Translations under genes and position numbers: made by a program | The notes under the pieces: model-generated | The model's database searches: none | Seen by the model: only the letters and a program-made list of their open reading frames with translations | What the model was told of the DNA's origin: nothing | Part shown: piece after piece, positions 40,805 to 52,433 of the stretch | Layout: every line of letters starts with the position of its first letter | Position numbering within the stretch: the first letter of the stretch is position 1 | DNA from: Galeopsis tetrahit | Lineage: Eukaryota > Streptophyta > Magnoliopsida > Lamiales > Lamiaceae | Assembly: GCA_963675135.1 (NCBI GenBank) | Contig: CAVLYN010000147.1 | Location: 62,001 to 126,000, forward strand | DNA length: 64,000 nt | Direction of reading: 5' to 3'

Positions 40805-43422
40805 TTATTCTAATATTTCGTTATCATCATCTAATGATGCGTCAATAACGCTATCAATATCATTATTATCAGCATTTTCATCAATAGATGGAACAATAAA
40901 CACGGAAACAATTTGATCATTTTTCCCTAAATCAACCAGTTTATATCCTGTTGTCATTCTACTTGAAACTCTAAATGTTGCTAATGAGATTCTGTTTACA
41001 ATGCCTTTTTTTGTAACAATGATTACATCATTTTCTAGGTTATCTATATAAGCTGACTTAACGATGCTTCCACTCTTATCTGATTCTTTAAACGCTTTAA
41101 CTCCTTTTGAGTTACGAGATGTTTGTCTATACTCATTAACATATGAAAGCTTAATTAATCCATTTTCTGTTACTGTGGCAACAATACCCTTTTCATCATT
41201 TCTATCGATAGAGATTACACCTACTAATTTAGCGCCATCATTAAATTTAGTACCACTTACACCAGATGTAACACGTCCCTTTTTAACTGTAAAGTTTTCA
41301 ACATCTGTTCTAGCGACAGTATTATCTGATTTAAAAAACATGAGGTCGTTATTACCAGTAGTAATATGTGCTTCAAATATTTTATCATCCTCAGAAATTT
41401 TCATAATTCTGATACCAGCTTTATATACAGAAGATGTTTTGTAATCGTTAGTGCTTCCTCGTTTAACCAATCCATTAGCAGTGATTAAAGTTAACTCTGA
41501 TTTATCATCAAAAGGAATAGGAGTTATTTTCACGATTTTATCATCTGGCTTTTTATTAGGTAACAAATTATTAATATGGCGTCCAGATTCATTTGTGCTT
41601 ATTTCGTAAGCTTTAATGGTAAATGCTTGTCCTTTTTCAGTAATAAACATTACATCATCATGTGAATTAGTATTTGTAGTGCTTATGATGTAATCATTCT
41701 TTTTAAGGTCGAATTTTTTATTACCTTGAGTTCCACGGCGTTGCTCTTTGAAATCTTCAACAGCCAATCTTTTTATATATCCATCATGACTATATAGCAA
41801 TACTGATTCTTCTTCTTTTGTGAGGGAACCCAAGTCTGTTTTAATTAAGTTTTCACGTATTTCAGTTAATCTTTTTGAATAAGGATTTACTGTCCAATAT
41901 TTATCAAGATCTTCTTTTGTTGTCATGAAGATTTGAATTTGTTCATCTGTCTCTTCTTGTATAATTTCTAAACATCTATGAGGATTTTCCAAAATCCTTT
42001 TATATTCAACATTTTCTTCATGACATTTATTGTAATCTTGAAGCATAGATTCAATTTGAAGTCCGTTAAGTCTTTTCAAATTCATTTCTAAAATAGCATT
42101 AGTTTGAATTAAATCAATATTTAAACGCGCCATTAATTGATCGCGAGTATCAGAAAGCTCTTTGCTTGTTCTAATGATTGAAATTACATCATTAAATTAT
42201 CTGGATGAACTGCCTTCATTAACCCACTTAGTAAATGCTCTCTGGCTATATTTTTGTCATATAAAGTTTTGTTCTTCTCAGAATTACATCAATTCTATGA
42301 TTGATAAATTCATTTAATATATCCTTCAATCCTAATAGTTTTGGCTCTCCGTTTACAATAACGGTAGCATTGTAGCTAATATTAGTTTCTAACATATCAG
42401 TGTTTTGAACAAGCTGATTGAAGATAACATCCGCATCATATCCATGTTTCAAAGTGATTGCAAGTCTTGTGCCTGTTTTGTCGGATTGATCTTCCACTTC
42501 ATGAATACCCTCAACTTCTGGAAATCCAAATCTTGGGTGATCTTTAATATTTATAGGTAATGACAATGCTTTTATTTTGATTTTAATTTCTCTTTGTTGA
42601 CTTGATAAGGGAGTGCATATATAGCAATAACAGTTCGTCCGTCTACGATTTCTTCGTTCCATTGGGAGCGCAATTCATTTTTGCTCTGCCAGTATTCCAT
42701 GCATCAACCATAGTATTTGTGCCATGAATGATTCCATAAGTGGAAAAGTCAGGTGCTGGTACTAATCTAACAAGTTCACTAACAAGATATTCAACACCAT
42801 CCATTTTGCATTGCACCATATATTTCAATGCATTTAAAATTTCGATAGGGTTATGTGACGGTATATTAGAAGCCATACCAACAGCAATACCTTGAACGCC
42901 ATTAATCAATAGGTTTGGGAACCTTACAGGTAATACTACTGGTTCTGTTTCTGAACCATCATAGTTTGGTCTAAAATCTACAGTATTATGTTCTATATCA
43001 GAAAACATAGATTCCGCAAATTTATGAAATCTTGCTTCTGTATACGCATTGCTGCTGCGCTATCACCATCAACAGAGCCAAAGTTACCCTGTCCATCAAT
43101 AAGTAAAGCTCTCATGCTGAATGGTTGCGCAGTTCTAACCATTGCTTCATAAACAGAACTATCACCATGCGGGTGATATTTACCAATTACATCACCAACA
43201 ATACGCGCTGATTTTTTATAAGGTCCATTAAACTTGGTTCCCATCTGATCCATAGCAAAAAGAATTCTTCTTTGTACTGGTTTAAGTCCGTCCCTTACGT
43301 CTGGCAAGGCTCTAGACATAATAACAGACATAGCATAATCCAGATATTTTTGTTGACCAATTTCTTCAATATTACCAAAAGTGCATTACGCTTGTATCTT
43401 CTTCTATTGTATTCTTACTCAT
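40805..43422 (-). pseudogene. gyrA: DNA gyrase subunit A-like, about six frameshifts
   Basis: About 872 residues after joining frames near 43385, 43037, 42668, 42585, 42262 and 42190. Start ATG at 43422 with GGAGAG upstream. Motifs: YAMSVIMSRALPDVRDGLKP, GKYHPHGDSSVYEAMVR, DGQGNFGSVDGDSAAAMR, then a one-base deletion in the catalytic Tyr codon (AAMR-Y-TEAR expected). The C-terminal beta-pinwheel has the GyrA box as QRRGTQG (QRRGGKG in E. coli), pointing to GyrA rather than ParC, and an acidic tail rich in Asp. GyrA cuts and rejoins DNA to add negative supercoils. It follows gyrB by 17 bases, an arrangement typical of one operon. Confidence 0.92.
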
Positions 43423-43439
43423 TTTTCTCTCCTATATTC

Positions 43440-45457
43440 TTAAATATCTAAATCAGCTTTTTTTGCGTTTTCCATAATGAATTCTTTTCTTTTTTCAACT
43501 TCTACGCCCATCAAATCATTGAAAATCCTATAGATATTATCTGAATTATCGTCTGAAAATTTAACTTGCATTAAGTTGCGTGTATTAGGATTCATAGTGG
43601 TTGGACCTAATTCTTTAGGATTCATTTCTCCTAATCCTTTAAAACGCTGTTTTGTATAATTACTAGGTAAGCCATTTGGGAAAAGCGATGTTTAAAGCTT
43701 TATCATCCGCATAATAAGTATAAATATCCTTTTTCTTAACTACATATAATGGAGGCATTGCTAAGTAAATATTTTCCATTTTTTATTAATTCAGGCATTT
43801 CATGTAGGAAAAAGTTTAAAAATAATGTTGCAATGTGAGCGCCATCAACATCAGCATCTGTCATTATTATTATTTTGTGGTATCTTAATCTTCATAATTA
43901 AAATCTTCACCATGACCACATCTTAATGCGCTTACAAGACTTCTTATTTCTTCACTCTCTAACATTTTCTTATTGTTAGTTAGTTTTGAAATATTTAATA
44001 TTTTACCTTTAAGTGGCAAAATTGCTTGTGTTTTTCTATCCCGAGCTTGTTTTGCAGAACCACCAGCAGAATCTCCTTCTACTAGAAAAATTTCGCACTC
44101 TTCTGGTTTCTTACTTTGGCAATCTGCTAGTTTAGCTGGAGTACCACCAAGACCTTGAATACTCATTTCTTTTCTTGCCTTACTTTGAAGTTTTTCAAAG
44201 TTCTCTCTCATTTTCTGAGTATCTATGATTTTCTTAATCCACATTTGAGCAATATTCGGATTTTTGTCTAGATATTCATCTAAAAATTCTTTCATGGTGT
44301 TAGCTACTAATTTTTGCGCTTCGCTAGTAGAATAATTTATTTTTAGTCTGACTCGTAAACTTTGGTTCTTCTGTTCTATACGATATTACTACGTTGATGC
44401 CTTCTAAAATAACTTCGATTGTGAACACTTGTTTTAAATCATTATGCTTAGCTGCGTATTCAGTTAATACTTTTCTAATTGAATTTTCAAAACCTTTAAC
44501 ATGAGTCCCGCCAAGATCTGTATGAATATTATTCGCAAAAGATAAAATATTCGATTTAAAATATTTATTTATATAGTTAAAACGATATTTCAACGGATGA
44601 ATTTTGGTCTTTCGCTTCTAAGAAAAAGTTCTCAGGGAAAAATAAAGGCTCAATAGGGTTTTCATCTTGATCTATTAATTTAATATCTTCTTTGACTAAT
44701 ATATTAGCAGTTTGCTCACTAACCATATCTACGATGCCATTTTCTGAATAATACTCAGTTAAAACACCATTTTCATCCTTCAAATTAAATTTTAATTTTT
44801 TTGTTAGATATGCAGTACGTTTTAGTCTTTCTCTAATAAGTCTGCTGTTAATGTTATGCCACCATCTTCTGCTATAGCATCTGTAAATATTTCAGGGTCA
44901 GGAGAAAAACGAACATTTGTTCCATTTCTTTCTTCTGTGTCATATTTCGAACTTCTTTCAATATATCGACTGGAATACCCTTTTCAAATCTTTGAAAATA
45001 AACTTTTCCGTTTTTATGTACAGTGATTTCTAAATAACGAGATAAAGCGTTGGTTACAGATGCCCCAACTCCGTGTAAACCACCACTGACTTTGTATGCT
45101 GAATCTTTACTACCAAATTTACCACCCGCATGCAAAACAGTGTAAATAATAGTTGCAGCAGAAATTCCCTTTTTAGGATGAATATCGACAGGAATACCAC
45201 GTCCGTTGTCTTGAATTTCAACAGAGTTATCTTCTGGATGGAAAGTTATATCTATTTTATCGCAAAAACTGCTAATGCTTCGTCTACACAGTTGTCGCTT
45301 TTTCAAAAATAAGATGATGAAGACCAACTCTATCAGTTGTACCGATATACATTCCCGGTCTTTTTCTAACAGGTTCTAAACCTTCTAAAATATCAATCGA
45401 TGAAGCGTCGTAGCTATCTAATTTTTCTGTTGAAGATGTTTCATTGTTGTTCGCCAT
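43440..45457 (-). pseudogene. gyrB: DNA gyrase subunit B-like, about nine frameshifts
   Basis: About 672 residues; breaks near 45305, 45265, 44955, 44835, 44590, 44335, 43893, 43765 and 43680. Motifs: VRKRPGMYIG, VEIQDNGRGIPVD (ATP site), HAGGKFG, VSGGLHGVGASVTNALS, LGGTHVKGF, LVEGDSAGGSAKQARDRK (TOPRIM Glu), LPLKGKILN, a TDADVDGAHI segment in the gap between frames, QRFKGLGEMNP and a C-terminal LDI. GHKL ATPase plus TOPRIM domains give gyrase its energy and metal site. It lacks the 170-residue insert of E. coli GyrB, so ParE is an alternative, but the linked GyrA-box protein supports gyrase. First gene of a gyrB-gyrA unit. Confidence 0.92.
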
Positions 45458-45592
45458 TATTCCCTCTAAATTATCTTAAAAAACAAGATTAATTGTTTTA
45501 TTGTAGTCCTATATATTATAGTTTATAACTATATAAAAATCAGCTAAAATAGCCTTTTTTCATAATTTTAATGCATTTATTTTCTTTAAAAT

Positions 45593-45621
45593 AAAAAAGA
45601 GACTTATTAAAGTCTCTTTTT
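45593..45621 (-). terminator. Rho-independent terminator after clpP
   Basis: AAAAAGAGACTTT-aat-AAGTCTCTTTTTT on the minus strand, directly after the clpP stop. Confidence 0.82.
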
Positions 45622-45625
45622 AGAG

Positions 45626-46296
45626 TTAGCAGAGATTATTCATCCATGCCTTTGGAAACTGTTTTCTTTTGTGCTGTAATACTTCATCAATAATACCTAA
45701 GCCTAGAGCTTGTTCTGCACCTATGAAATAGTCACGTTCACATAAAGCAAGCATTTGTTTGTAAGTTAATTTAGAACGGTCAGCAAGTTGTTGAGTCAAG
45801 AAAACTTTCATTCTGTTTATTTCAGCATTATGAATTCCCAATCAGTTGCTTGACCTTGGAAGCCCCCGGATGGTTGGTGAATCATTACACGGGCACTTGG
45901 CGCACAATAACGTACATCACCTTGACTTAATAGAAACGCACCCATGCTGCAAGCTTGACCAATACATGTTGTATGAATTGGTGCTTCAACCATTTTCATG
46001 GTATCAAAAATAGAAAGACCTGCTGTAACTGAACCACCGGGAGAGTTAATGTACATGCTAATAGGTAGTTCTGGATTTTCTTTGTTCAGGAACAATATCT
46101 GTGATACAATACTGTTTGCCATGGTATCATCAACTTGACCAAGGGCAAAAACAATACGATCTTTTAAAAGGCGGGAATAAATATCGTAAGCTCTTTCTCC
46201 ATTAGGAGTCACTTCTGAAACACTTGGATGAATAGCATGACTACGAGGGGATTCTACGAGGGTTTGTACAATTTGTTTAGGCGTTTGGTAATTCAT
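45626..46296 (-). pseudogene. clpP: ATP-dependent Clp protease proteolytic subunit, one frameshift
   Basis: About 224 residues after restoring one base near 45842 (GQATD then GIHNAEINRM). Motifs: RIVFALGQVDD, YINSPGGSVTAGLSI, the catalytic Ser in GQACSMGAFLL (Cys replaces the usual Ala before SMG), the catalytic His in MIHQPSGGFQGQATD, and ERDYFIGAEQALGLGIID. ClpP forms a barrel-shaped protease fed by a Clp ATPase; no such ATPase gene is in the window, so it would rely on host ClpX/ClpA. RBS AGGAAT precedes the ATG. It is a lone gene with its own terminator. Confidence 0.93.
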
Positions 46297-46420
46297 AAGT
46301 ATTTATTCCTTTTTAGTTAACGAGGTAGATAGTATCAATGATGCATAAACTTGTCAAGTTGTTTTGAAAAAAATTAAAATCATATAAGATAAGAATAAGG
46401 TTACTAAGAGATTTAAATAA

Positions 46421-47305
46421 ATGAAAATAAATGTTTTTAAATTACAAAAAATAAAGCTTTAGATATTCACAGAGATTATCTAAAATTTTTAAAAGCGAAT
46501 ATCATATTCTTAGTGGTGGCTTTTGTGCTATACGCTATAGGCAATTTTTCTGAATATGTAACATTCAATAGCAAAGATTTTATAAATATACAAAATAGCA
46601 CAGAACATGCAGGCATGGTTAAAACTCCATCACTTTCAATGGAAACATGGTTTTTTCTTTCTTTTGTATTGGATATCATTTTATATTACTCCAACACTAA
46701 TGTTGTGGTTTCATAGAAATAGTAATGTATCTAGTGGGAAAGTCCTTAAAGCAAAAAAAATTAATTTTGGAATTATTAAAAGTTTTGGTTCTGTATTTTT
46801 TAACTTTAGAATTTACGTATTAGTATTATTGGTGAGTTTTTTTGTTTTATTAATGATTAGTTTTTTGCTAAAAACTTTTCCAGAAATTAAGCAAGGAATT
46901 GACTTGATCGTTAATCTGTATGGTAAAGCATTGAATGCTCCTGCTGGTACACAACAAATTAATCCTTTTGTTTCACCTGAATTTACATCTTATTTAGAAT
47001 TATTATCTGGAATATCTTATTTTAGAATTTTTATAGGTTGTTTGGAGGTGGTTTTTACAGCATTAGTATTACAAGTGGTTTATTTTGTGTCAATACCTTT
47101 AGTAGCAATACATAAAGATATTGGTGTTTTTAAATCATTGTTTCTTTCTTTTAAAGGAGTTGTTGTTAACTGGCATGTTTATTTGTCAATTTCAATATTA
47201 CTTTTAGCAGTTGGTCTTTTTTCAAAATTAGTTGATCAAGTGTTCATTGTCTCTAGAATTACTGCTATACTACTTTCCGTAATTATTCTTCCTTATCTTA
47301 TTTGA
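46421..47305 (+). pseudogene. Polytopic membrane protein, two frameshifts, unknown function
   Basis: About 294 residues when frames are joined near 46455 and 46685. Seen: a basic N-terminus with an amphipathic helix, then about five or six hydrophobic segments (ANIIFLVVAFVLYAIG; FLSFVLDIILYY; FRIYVLVLLVSFFVLLMISF; IFIGCLEVVFTALVLQVVYF; WHVYLSISILLLAVGLF; ITAILLSVIILPYL). This layout resembles the DUF/BPSS1780-like or YciC-like integral membrane proteins, but no signature residues are clear. It precedes the DnaE-like gene. Confidence 0.55.
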
Positions 47306-47359
47306 TTCATAAAAGCTTTTTTAAAAAGGCTGAATAATCTAATTATATAACTACAAGAC

Positions 47360-47400
47360 CTTCACATTTTATTTTAATTTAATGTGAAGATGTTATAATT
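47360..47400 (+). promoter_or_regulatory. Inverted repeat overlapping the DnaE promoter, putative operator, with repeat element A
   Basis: CTTCACATT (47360-47368) and AATGTGAAG (47381-47389) form a perfect 9-base inverted repeat with a 12-base spacer. TATAAT follows at 47394-47399. There is no T-run, so it is unlikely to be a terminator. The repeat spans the -35 region. GAAGATGTTATAATT (47386-47400) is identical to 29736-29750. Confidence 0.5.
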
Positions 47401-47437
47401 AATATCACAAAACCTTACTTTGGTATAAGGCACTAGG

Positions 47438-50400
47438 ATGCAAAATAAAAAAATTTTTAGATATAAAAACTACAGCAAAGATTCATTGCAATATGGATTT
47501 CAATCTCTTGATGAAATCATAGATGCAGCACATGAGCGCTCAATTGAAGGATATGGTAATCATGTCTTCTTGACTGATAACAATACATTGTTTTCGGCTC
47601 CTGAATTTATAAACAAAGCTCGTGAAAAAAAGCTTGTTCCTGTTGTTGGTTTGACAGTACACATACTTAACAGTTTATCAAAAGATATAGCTGGCTCAAT
47701 GACGTTTTATGCAAAGAATGACAAGGGTTTTGAGTCATTAGTTAATATCATTTCAAAAACAGAAAAAATAAATGGTCAGCATTGCATAAGCTTATCAAAT
47801 CTTAAAAAAGTTGAACCATCTGACCTAAAGGTTCTATTAGGAGGAAAAGACAGCATTCTTTATAATTTGATTAAAAAGACAATGAGTGATGATCCTAAAG
47901 TAAAAGAAATAGGAGTTAAACATGGTGACTCTTTAGGCGCATACTTGAAAAATGTATTTGGTCAAGAAAACTTAAATTATGAAATTCAGCCTCCTGAATC
48001 TGAAGAACAACATAGAATAAATGGAATAATTAGAAAAATGGGAGCTAAAAATTATGTTCCTGTAATACCAAGCTTTGATATTCGTGCTGAAAAGAAAAAA
48101 GATATGCCTTTATTTCTTAATAAAGGTAAGTTGCTTGTTTGAAAAAAGATGACCAATATAATTATCAAGATTCACTGAGTAAGGACTCTTCAAGAGAATT
48201 TTTAATGAGATTGATTTCGAAAAATACTTTTCTATAGATGAAATGAATAATTTAAATGAGTTTTCATTAGATTTCAATGATGGTTATTCTCTTTTATCGG
48301 ATGAAATTTATATTCCTGAATCTGGTAAAGATTTGAGAGAGATCTCATTTTCTGCTTTGGAAAAAATAATCGAAGGCAAAACCGATGAAGAAAAGAAAAA
48401 ATATAGAGATAGACTTGAACATGAATATGAGATTATTCATTCATTAGGTTTTGATGATTATTTCTTGATTTTTGATGACATTGTTAAAAATGTTGAAGGA
48501 GCTAACTTCATGGTTCGTGGTTCATCTATTGGGTCTTTAATGACTTATGCACTTGGATTATCAAATACGGACCCAGTAGAATATGGATTATTATTTGAGA
48601 GATTTTTGAATAAAAGCAGAGCAAGCCGTAGTGAGTATCCAGATATCGATTTAGAAACTGACAAAACAGCAGAAATTCAAGAATATCTTAAAAAGAAATA
48701 TGGCGAAGATGGTGCATTTTTAATGACGGATAAGGTATCTGTTCGTTCAAAAACTTCAATTATGTATGTAAAAAATTCTTTATCTGATAGTTTTGAAAAT
48801 GAAGATAATAAAAAACTATTTACATCTGCTTGTTTTGAGCTTTATGAGCCGATAAGGTTGAAAAAATATTATGACGCTGGCAAAGGTTCTCTTAAAGAAG
48901 AAATAAGCAAATACCCAGATTTTTTGCCTATTATTAATAAAAGTCAATACCATATTGGTATTACTAAATTAGCATTCAAAATAGAGGAACAAGTGACAGG
49001 ATTTAAAAGAAGTCCATCATCTTATGTTTTAGTGCCTAAGAATAAAAGAAAATTATATTCAGAATCCATGTTGTCACCAAAATCAAAAGATGATAATTCG
49101 TCTTTAAAAACTTTGGAAATGAGTAAGCATACAGTATCTCTAATGGGATTGGTTAAATTAGACGTTTTATCCAATAACGTTTTGGGAAGATTGAGTCTAT
49201 TGCTTAAAAATAGAACTGATATAAAAGTTGATGCTACAATGGATGATCCTAATGCATATAAGGTTCTTAGTAAAGGATTGACATTTGGTATTTTCCAATT
49301 AAGTAAACAATCTGCATTATGTAGTTCTGTAAAACCAAAGAACTTTGAAGATTTGGTTTCAGTTATGGCATTGATGAAGACCGGGTATTTCACAAGAAAC
49401 TAAAAAAACTTACTTCAATAATAGAAGAGGAAATAGAAAGGTTGATATTCACCCTATTATTAATGAAATATTAGAGCCTACACATGGTGCTATTCTTTAT
49501 GATGAACAAATAATGTTAATAGCTCAAAAGGTTGCTGGTTACTCTCCTGATGAATCAGATAACATTCGTTCCTTATTGAAAGGTAATAAGAAGGAAAAGC
49601 TTCATTTAATGAAGGATGAATTTATTGCCGGTGGAATCAAGAATGGTGTTGACGAAAAGTCAATGGAAAAAGTTTTAATACAATTGAACAAATGTGTGGT
49701 AAATATACTTTTAACAAAGCGCATGCTATAGCATATGCAAAGGTTGCATATCAACAAGCTAATATTGCGTATTACTATCCTGCTGAATATTTCTCATCTT
49801 TCGTTTTAGATGGAGACAACAAAGAGTATGAGCCAAAAGAAATAATTTCACAATTGAAATCATTGAATGGATTTAGTCTTCGATTCCCTAAGCCTAATGA
49901 AGTTTTCAAAGACTTTAAAACTGTAGTAGAAAATAATAAAACTACTGGTGTTGTTCCTTTATCTCATTTGGTGTCAGTAAACACTTATGATGCTATAGAA
50001 ACCGCTAAATCAGAAAGACAATTTCAGTCTTTTCAGGATTTTGTAAAAAGGTCTTTAAGAACAGTTATGAATGCAAAGTCTTCTTATTCTTTGAAATAAA
50101 AAGAAAAGAAGAGAGAATCAATATTTAATGCATTTGTAAAAGATATTGAGAGCTTAATAAAAATAGGTATGTTTGACCATGTGGTTAAAAGTCAAGATGA
50201 ATTATCTATACTAGATAAACGTCAAGCATTAACGGAAAACTTGAATGATTTGGTTAATCATTTAAAAGAACCTTATTTATTTAATTATGATCCAGTTGTT
50301 CATAAATCTAAAAATGAATTAAAAATTGATGTGAGTAGTATCATCACTGAAGAACCAAGCTTTTATTTGGAGAATCGCCAACTGCTGAATGGATAAAAAA

Positions 50401-50592
50401 TAATGCAGGAAGTTATCAAAATGAAGAGAACAAAAAGAATGAGGAAAGAATTAAAAGGAGACGCGAAAGAGCAGCTTTATTGGCTGTTGAAAAAGTAGTA
50501 TCTCAGGGAATCATTTTTTTGATAAAGCGTCTAAATCGGTTGAAGAACAAAAAAAGCAAGAGAGTAATTACTCTGCTCCGAAATATAAATAA
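47438..50592 (+). pseudogene. DNA polymerase III alpha-like (DnaE family), about eight frameshifts
   Basis: About 1050 residues when frames are joined (breaks near 48143, 48235, 49385, 49685, 50060-50130 with an in-frame TAA at 50097, 50358, 50510). The N-terminal PHP domain is degenerate: the usual H-x-H-S motif is replaced by YKNYSKDSLQYGF, so metal-dependent proofreading is unlikely. The palm shows MVRGSSIGSLMTYALGLSNTDPVEYGLLFERFLN and the acidic motif YPDIDLETD. The fingers contain SVMALM(R)PGI (after joining), GYSPDESDNIRSLL, FNKAHAIAYAKVAYQQANIAYY, then a short helical C-terminus. It is shorter than E. coli DnaE (1160) and lacks the C-terminal tau-binding region. A replicase for the element itself is one possible role. 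Confidence 0.86.
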
Positions 50593-50613
50593 GCCTCATA
50601 AGAGGCTTTTTTA
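50591..50613 (+). terminator. Rho-independent terminator after the DnaE-like gene
   Basis: AGCCTC-ataa-GAGGCTTTTTTATT hairpin overlapping the stop codon at 50590-50592. Confidence 0.85.
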
Positions 50614-50641
50614 TTGTGTGTTATTAAGATTTCATTGTTTG

Positions 50642-51122
50642 TTATAAAACTTTTACATCTAAAATTTCTAATTCTCTATCTCCATTTGGAGTCTCAAAAT
50701 AAACACGTCACCCTTAGTCTGTTTCAATAGGGCTTTGCCAATAGGTGATAAATGGGATATTTTATTTAATTTAAGATCTGATTCGTCAACCCCAACGATT
50801 GTATATTCAAAATGTTTTTCAGTGTCCAAATCTCGTAAAACAACTGTTTTTCCAAATCTAACAACTTCATCAGTGGTTATATCTACTTTATAAATTATTT
50901 TGCAGTTTTGTAATTTGTTTTGAGTATCTTGTATTTTTGATTCTACACGGTCTAGCGAGCTTTTCGCCGTGAGAAATTCACTGTTTTCTGATAGTTCGCC
51001 TGTATTTTCCATAGCGTCTGTCATCTGTTCCAAAACAGACTTTCGCTCTTCAAAATAGGTTTCTAGTTTTTCTTGTAGCTGAGCGTAGCCAAGTTCGTTA
51101 CAACATAAATAGTAGTAGACAT
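50642..51122 (-). pseudogene. GreA/GreB-family transcript cleavage factor, two frameshifts
   Basis: About 160 residues after restoring one base near 51090 and one near 50715. The N-terminal coiled coil shows YAQLQEKLE and ENTGELSENSEFLTAKSSLDRVESKI (GreA/B finger with acidic tip residues). The C-terminal FKBP-like domain shows VRFGKTVVLRDLD, YTIVGVDESD, HLSPIGKALL and GDREILE-like end (NGDRELEIL). It rescues backtracked RNA polymerase by stimulating RNA cleavage. The C-terminal pattern is between GreA and GreB. Ribosome site AAGGAA before the ATG at 51122. Together with NusG this makes two elongation factors on the element. Confidence 0.85.
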
Positions 51123-51295
51123 AATTTTTCCTTCAATAAGTTAATTCATTTAATTTTTAATAGTTTACGTTCCTTTTTCATTTTGTCAAATAATAGGTAT
51201 AAAATATTTTTAAATAATAACATATTTATTTTATTTATCTTTAATGTTTTATTAAATAATATAAAATTATAAAATAGTGAACAAAAGGATAAGGT

Positions 51296-52393
51296 ATGGT
51301 TTCTCAATATAAAAAATAGGAATACCATTATTAGATAATAATGATAATAGGGTATTGCTAATTCCAGATGATATAAAACATCTAGTTAAAAATGGTTTTG
51401 AAATAACTATTACAGCTTCTGCGGGATTAAAAGCTGGATATACAAATAAAGACTATAAAGAGGCAGGCGCAGAAATTGTTTTAGAAAATATAGGTTTAAA
51501 AAATTGTGATTTATTAATAATGCCGTCTATAAAGAAAAATGATTTTTACAAAAGTTTTGAAAATGTAGATAATTCTTTCATTAATAGATCATGATGATAA
51601 ATTTAAAGACAACGAAAATAAAAATATTAAAAACTGGCTTAATTCTCAACCTTTAAGAAAAATGGTTTATATATTACACAAGAAAAACAAGATTTTTTAG
51701 CTGGACAGTTTTTGTTTTATTTGGTTCAAGGGAATCAATCATTAAATTCTGGAATTCTTTTTTCTAAAAATTCCAGGAATAGAAACTCAAAAATATTATT
51801 TATTGGGAATTCTTTCTTTGTAAAGGTTTTTTAAAAGAAATATTAAAAAACTGATTGTGAAATAACATATATAGATAATGATTATGATCGTTTAGAGATA
51901 TTACAAAATGAATATGGAAATAGAGTTAATTCGATTTTTTTTAATTCCGAAAATTTTATAAAAAAATTAAAAGAATCTGATATTGTTATTTGTTCTGGAA
52001 TAGCAAATGAAACTATAAGACAATCAGACATAAATAATATGAAAAGAAATTCATTATTTATTGATGCAGATTTTTCAAATAATTTAGTTGATATAAAGAG
52101 AGATAAAAACTTTTATATTCATAATAATATAAAACATTACATCTCAATGCTATAAATCTTAATCAAAGCATATTAAAAACAAGCTCTCTACATCTTTCAA
52201 TAATAATTACCGACTTTTTGTTAAACCCGATATTTATAGCTTTAAATATGTTATGAAAATCATTCATTATTAAATGATTACAAAAAAGCGGAAACTAAAA
52301 TAGATAAAAAATAATTTAAATAAATTATTAGACAATGATACAGATGATTCAGATATATCTTGGTTAGATATTGAAGATAATAAAGACTATTAA
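51296..52393 (+). pseudogene. Alanine dehydrogenase/PntA-like protein, about ten frameshifts, divergent
   Basis: No long frame remains, but a joined protein of about 365 residues shows the Ald/PntAA N-terminal domain (GIPLLDNNDNRVLLIPDDIKHLVKNGFE, ASAGLKAGYTNKDYKEAGA) and a Rossmann-like part (KILFIGNSFF, ITYIDNDYDRLEILQNEYG, LKESDIVICSGIANETI, HYISML...SILKTSSLHLS). The usual G-x-G-x-x-G reads GNSFF and the N-A-(N/M)-P-G loop is lost, so dinucleotide binding is doubtful. An Asp-rich tail (DNDTDDSDISWLDIEDN) is extra. This is the most heavily broken gene in the window, more likely a true pseudogene than the rest. It could still be an unusual NAD(P)-domain relative. Confidence 0.6.
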
Positions 52394-52418
52394 AAAATCC
52401 TCCGAAGAGGATTTTTTA
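52392..52418. terminator. Bidirectional Rho-independent terminator
   Basis: AAAAAATCCTC-cgaa-GAGGATTTTTT hairpin between the convergent Ald-like gene (+) and secreted protein gene (-). Confidence 0.82.
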
Positions 52419-52433
52419 TTGTTTAAATTTTTT

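Noticed and set aside
45130..45312. Plus-strand frame inside gyrB
   Set aside because: Antisense shadow of the GHKL ATPase region.
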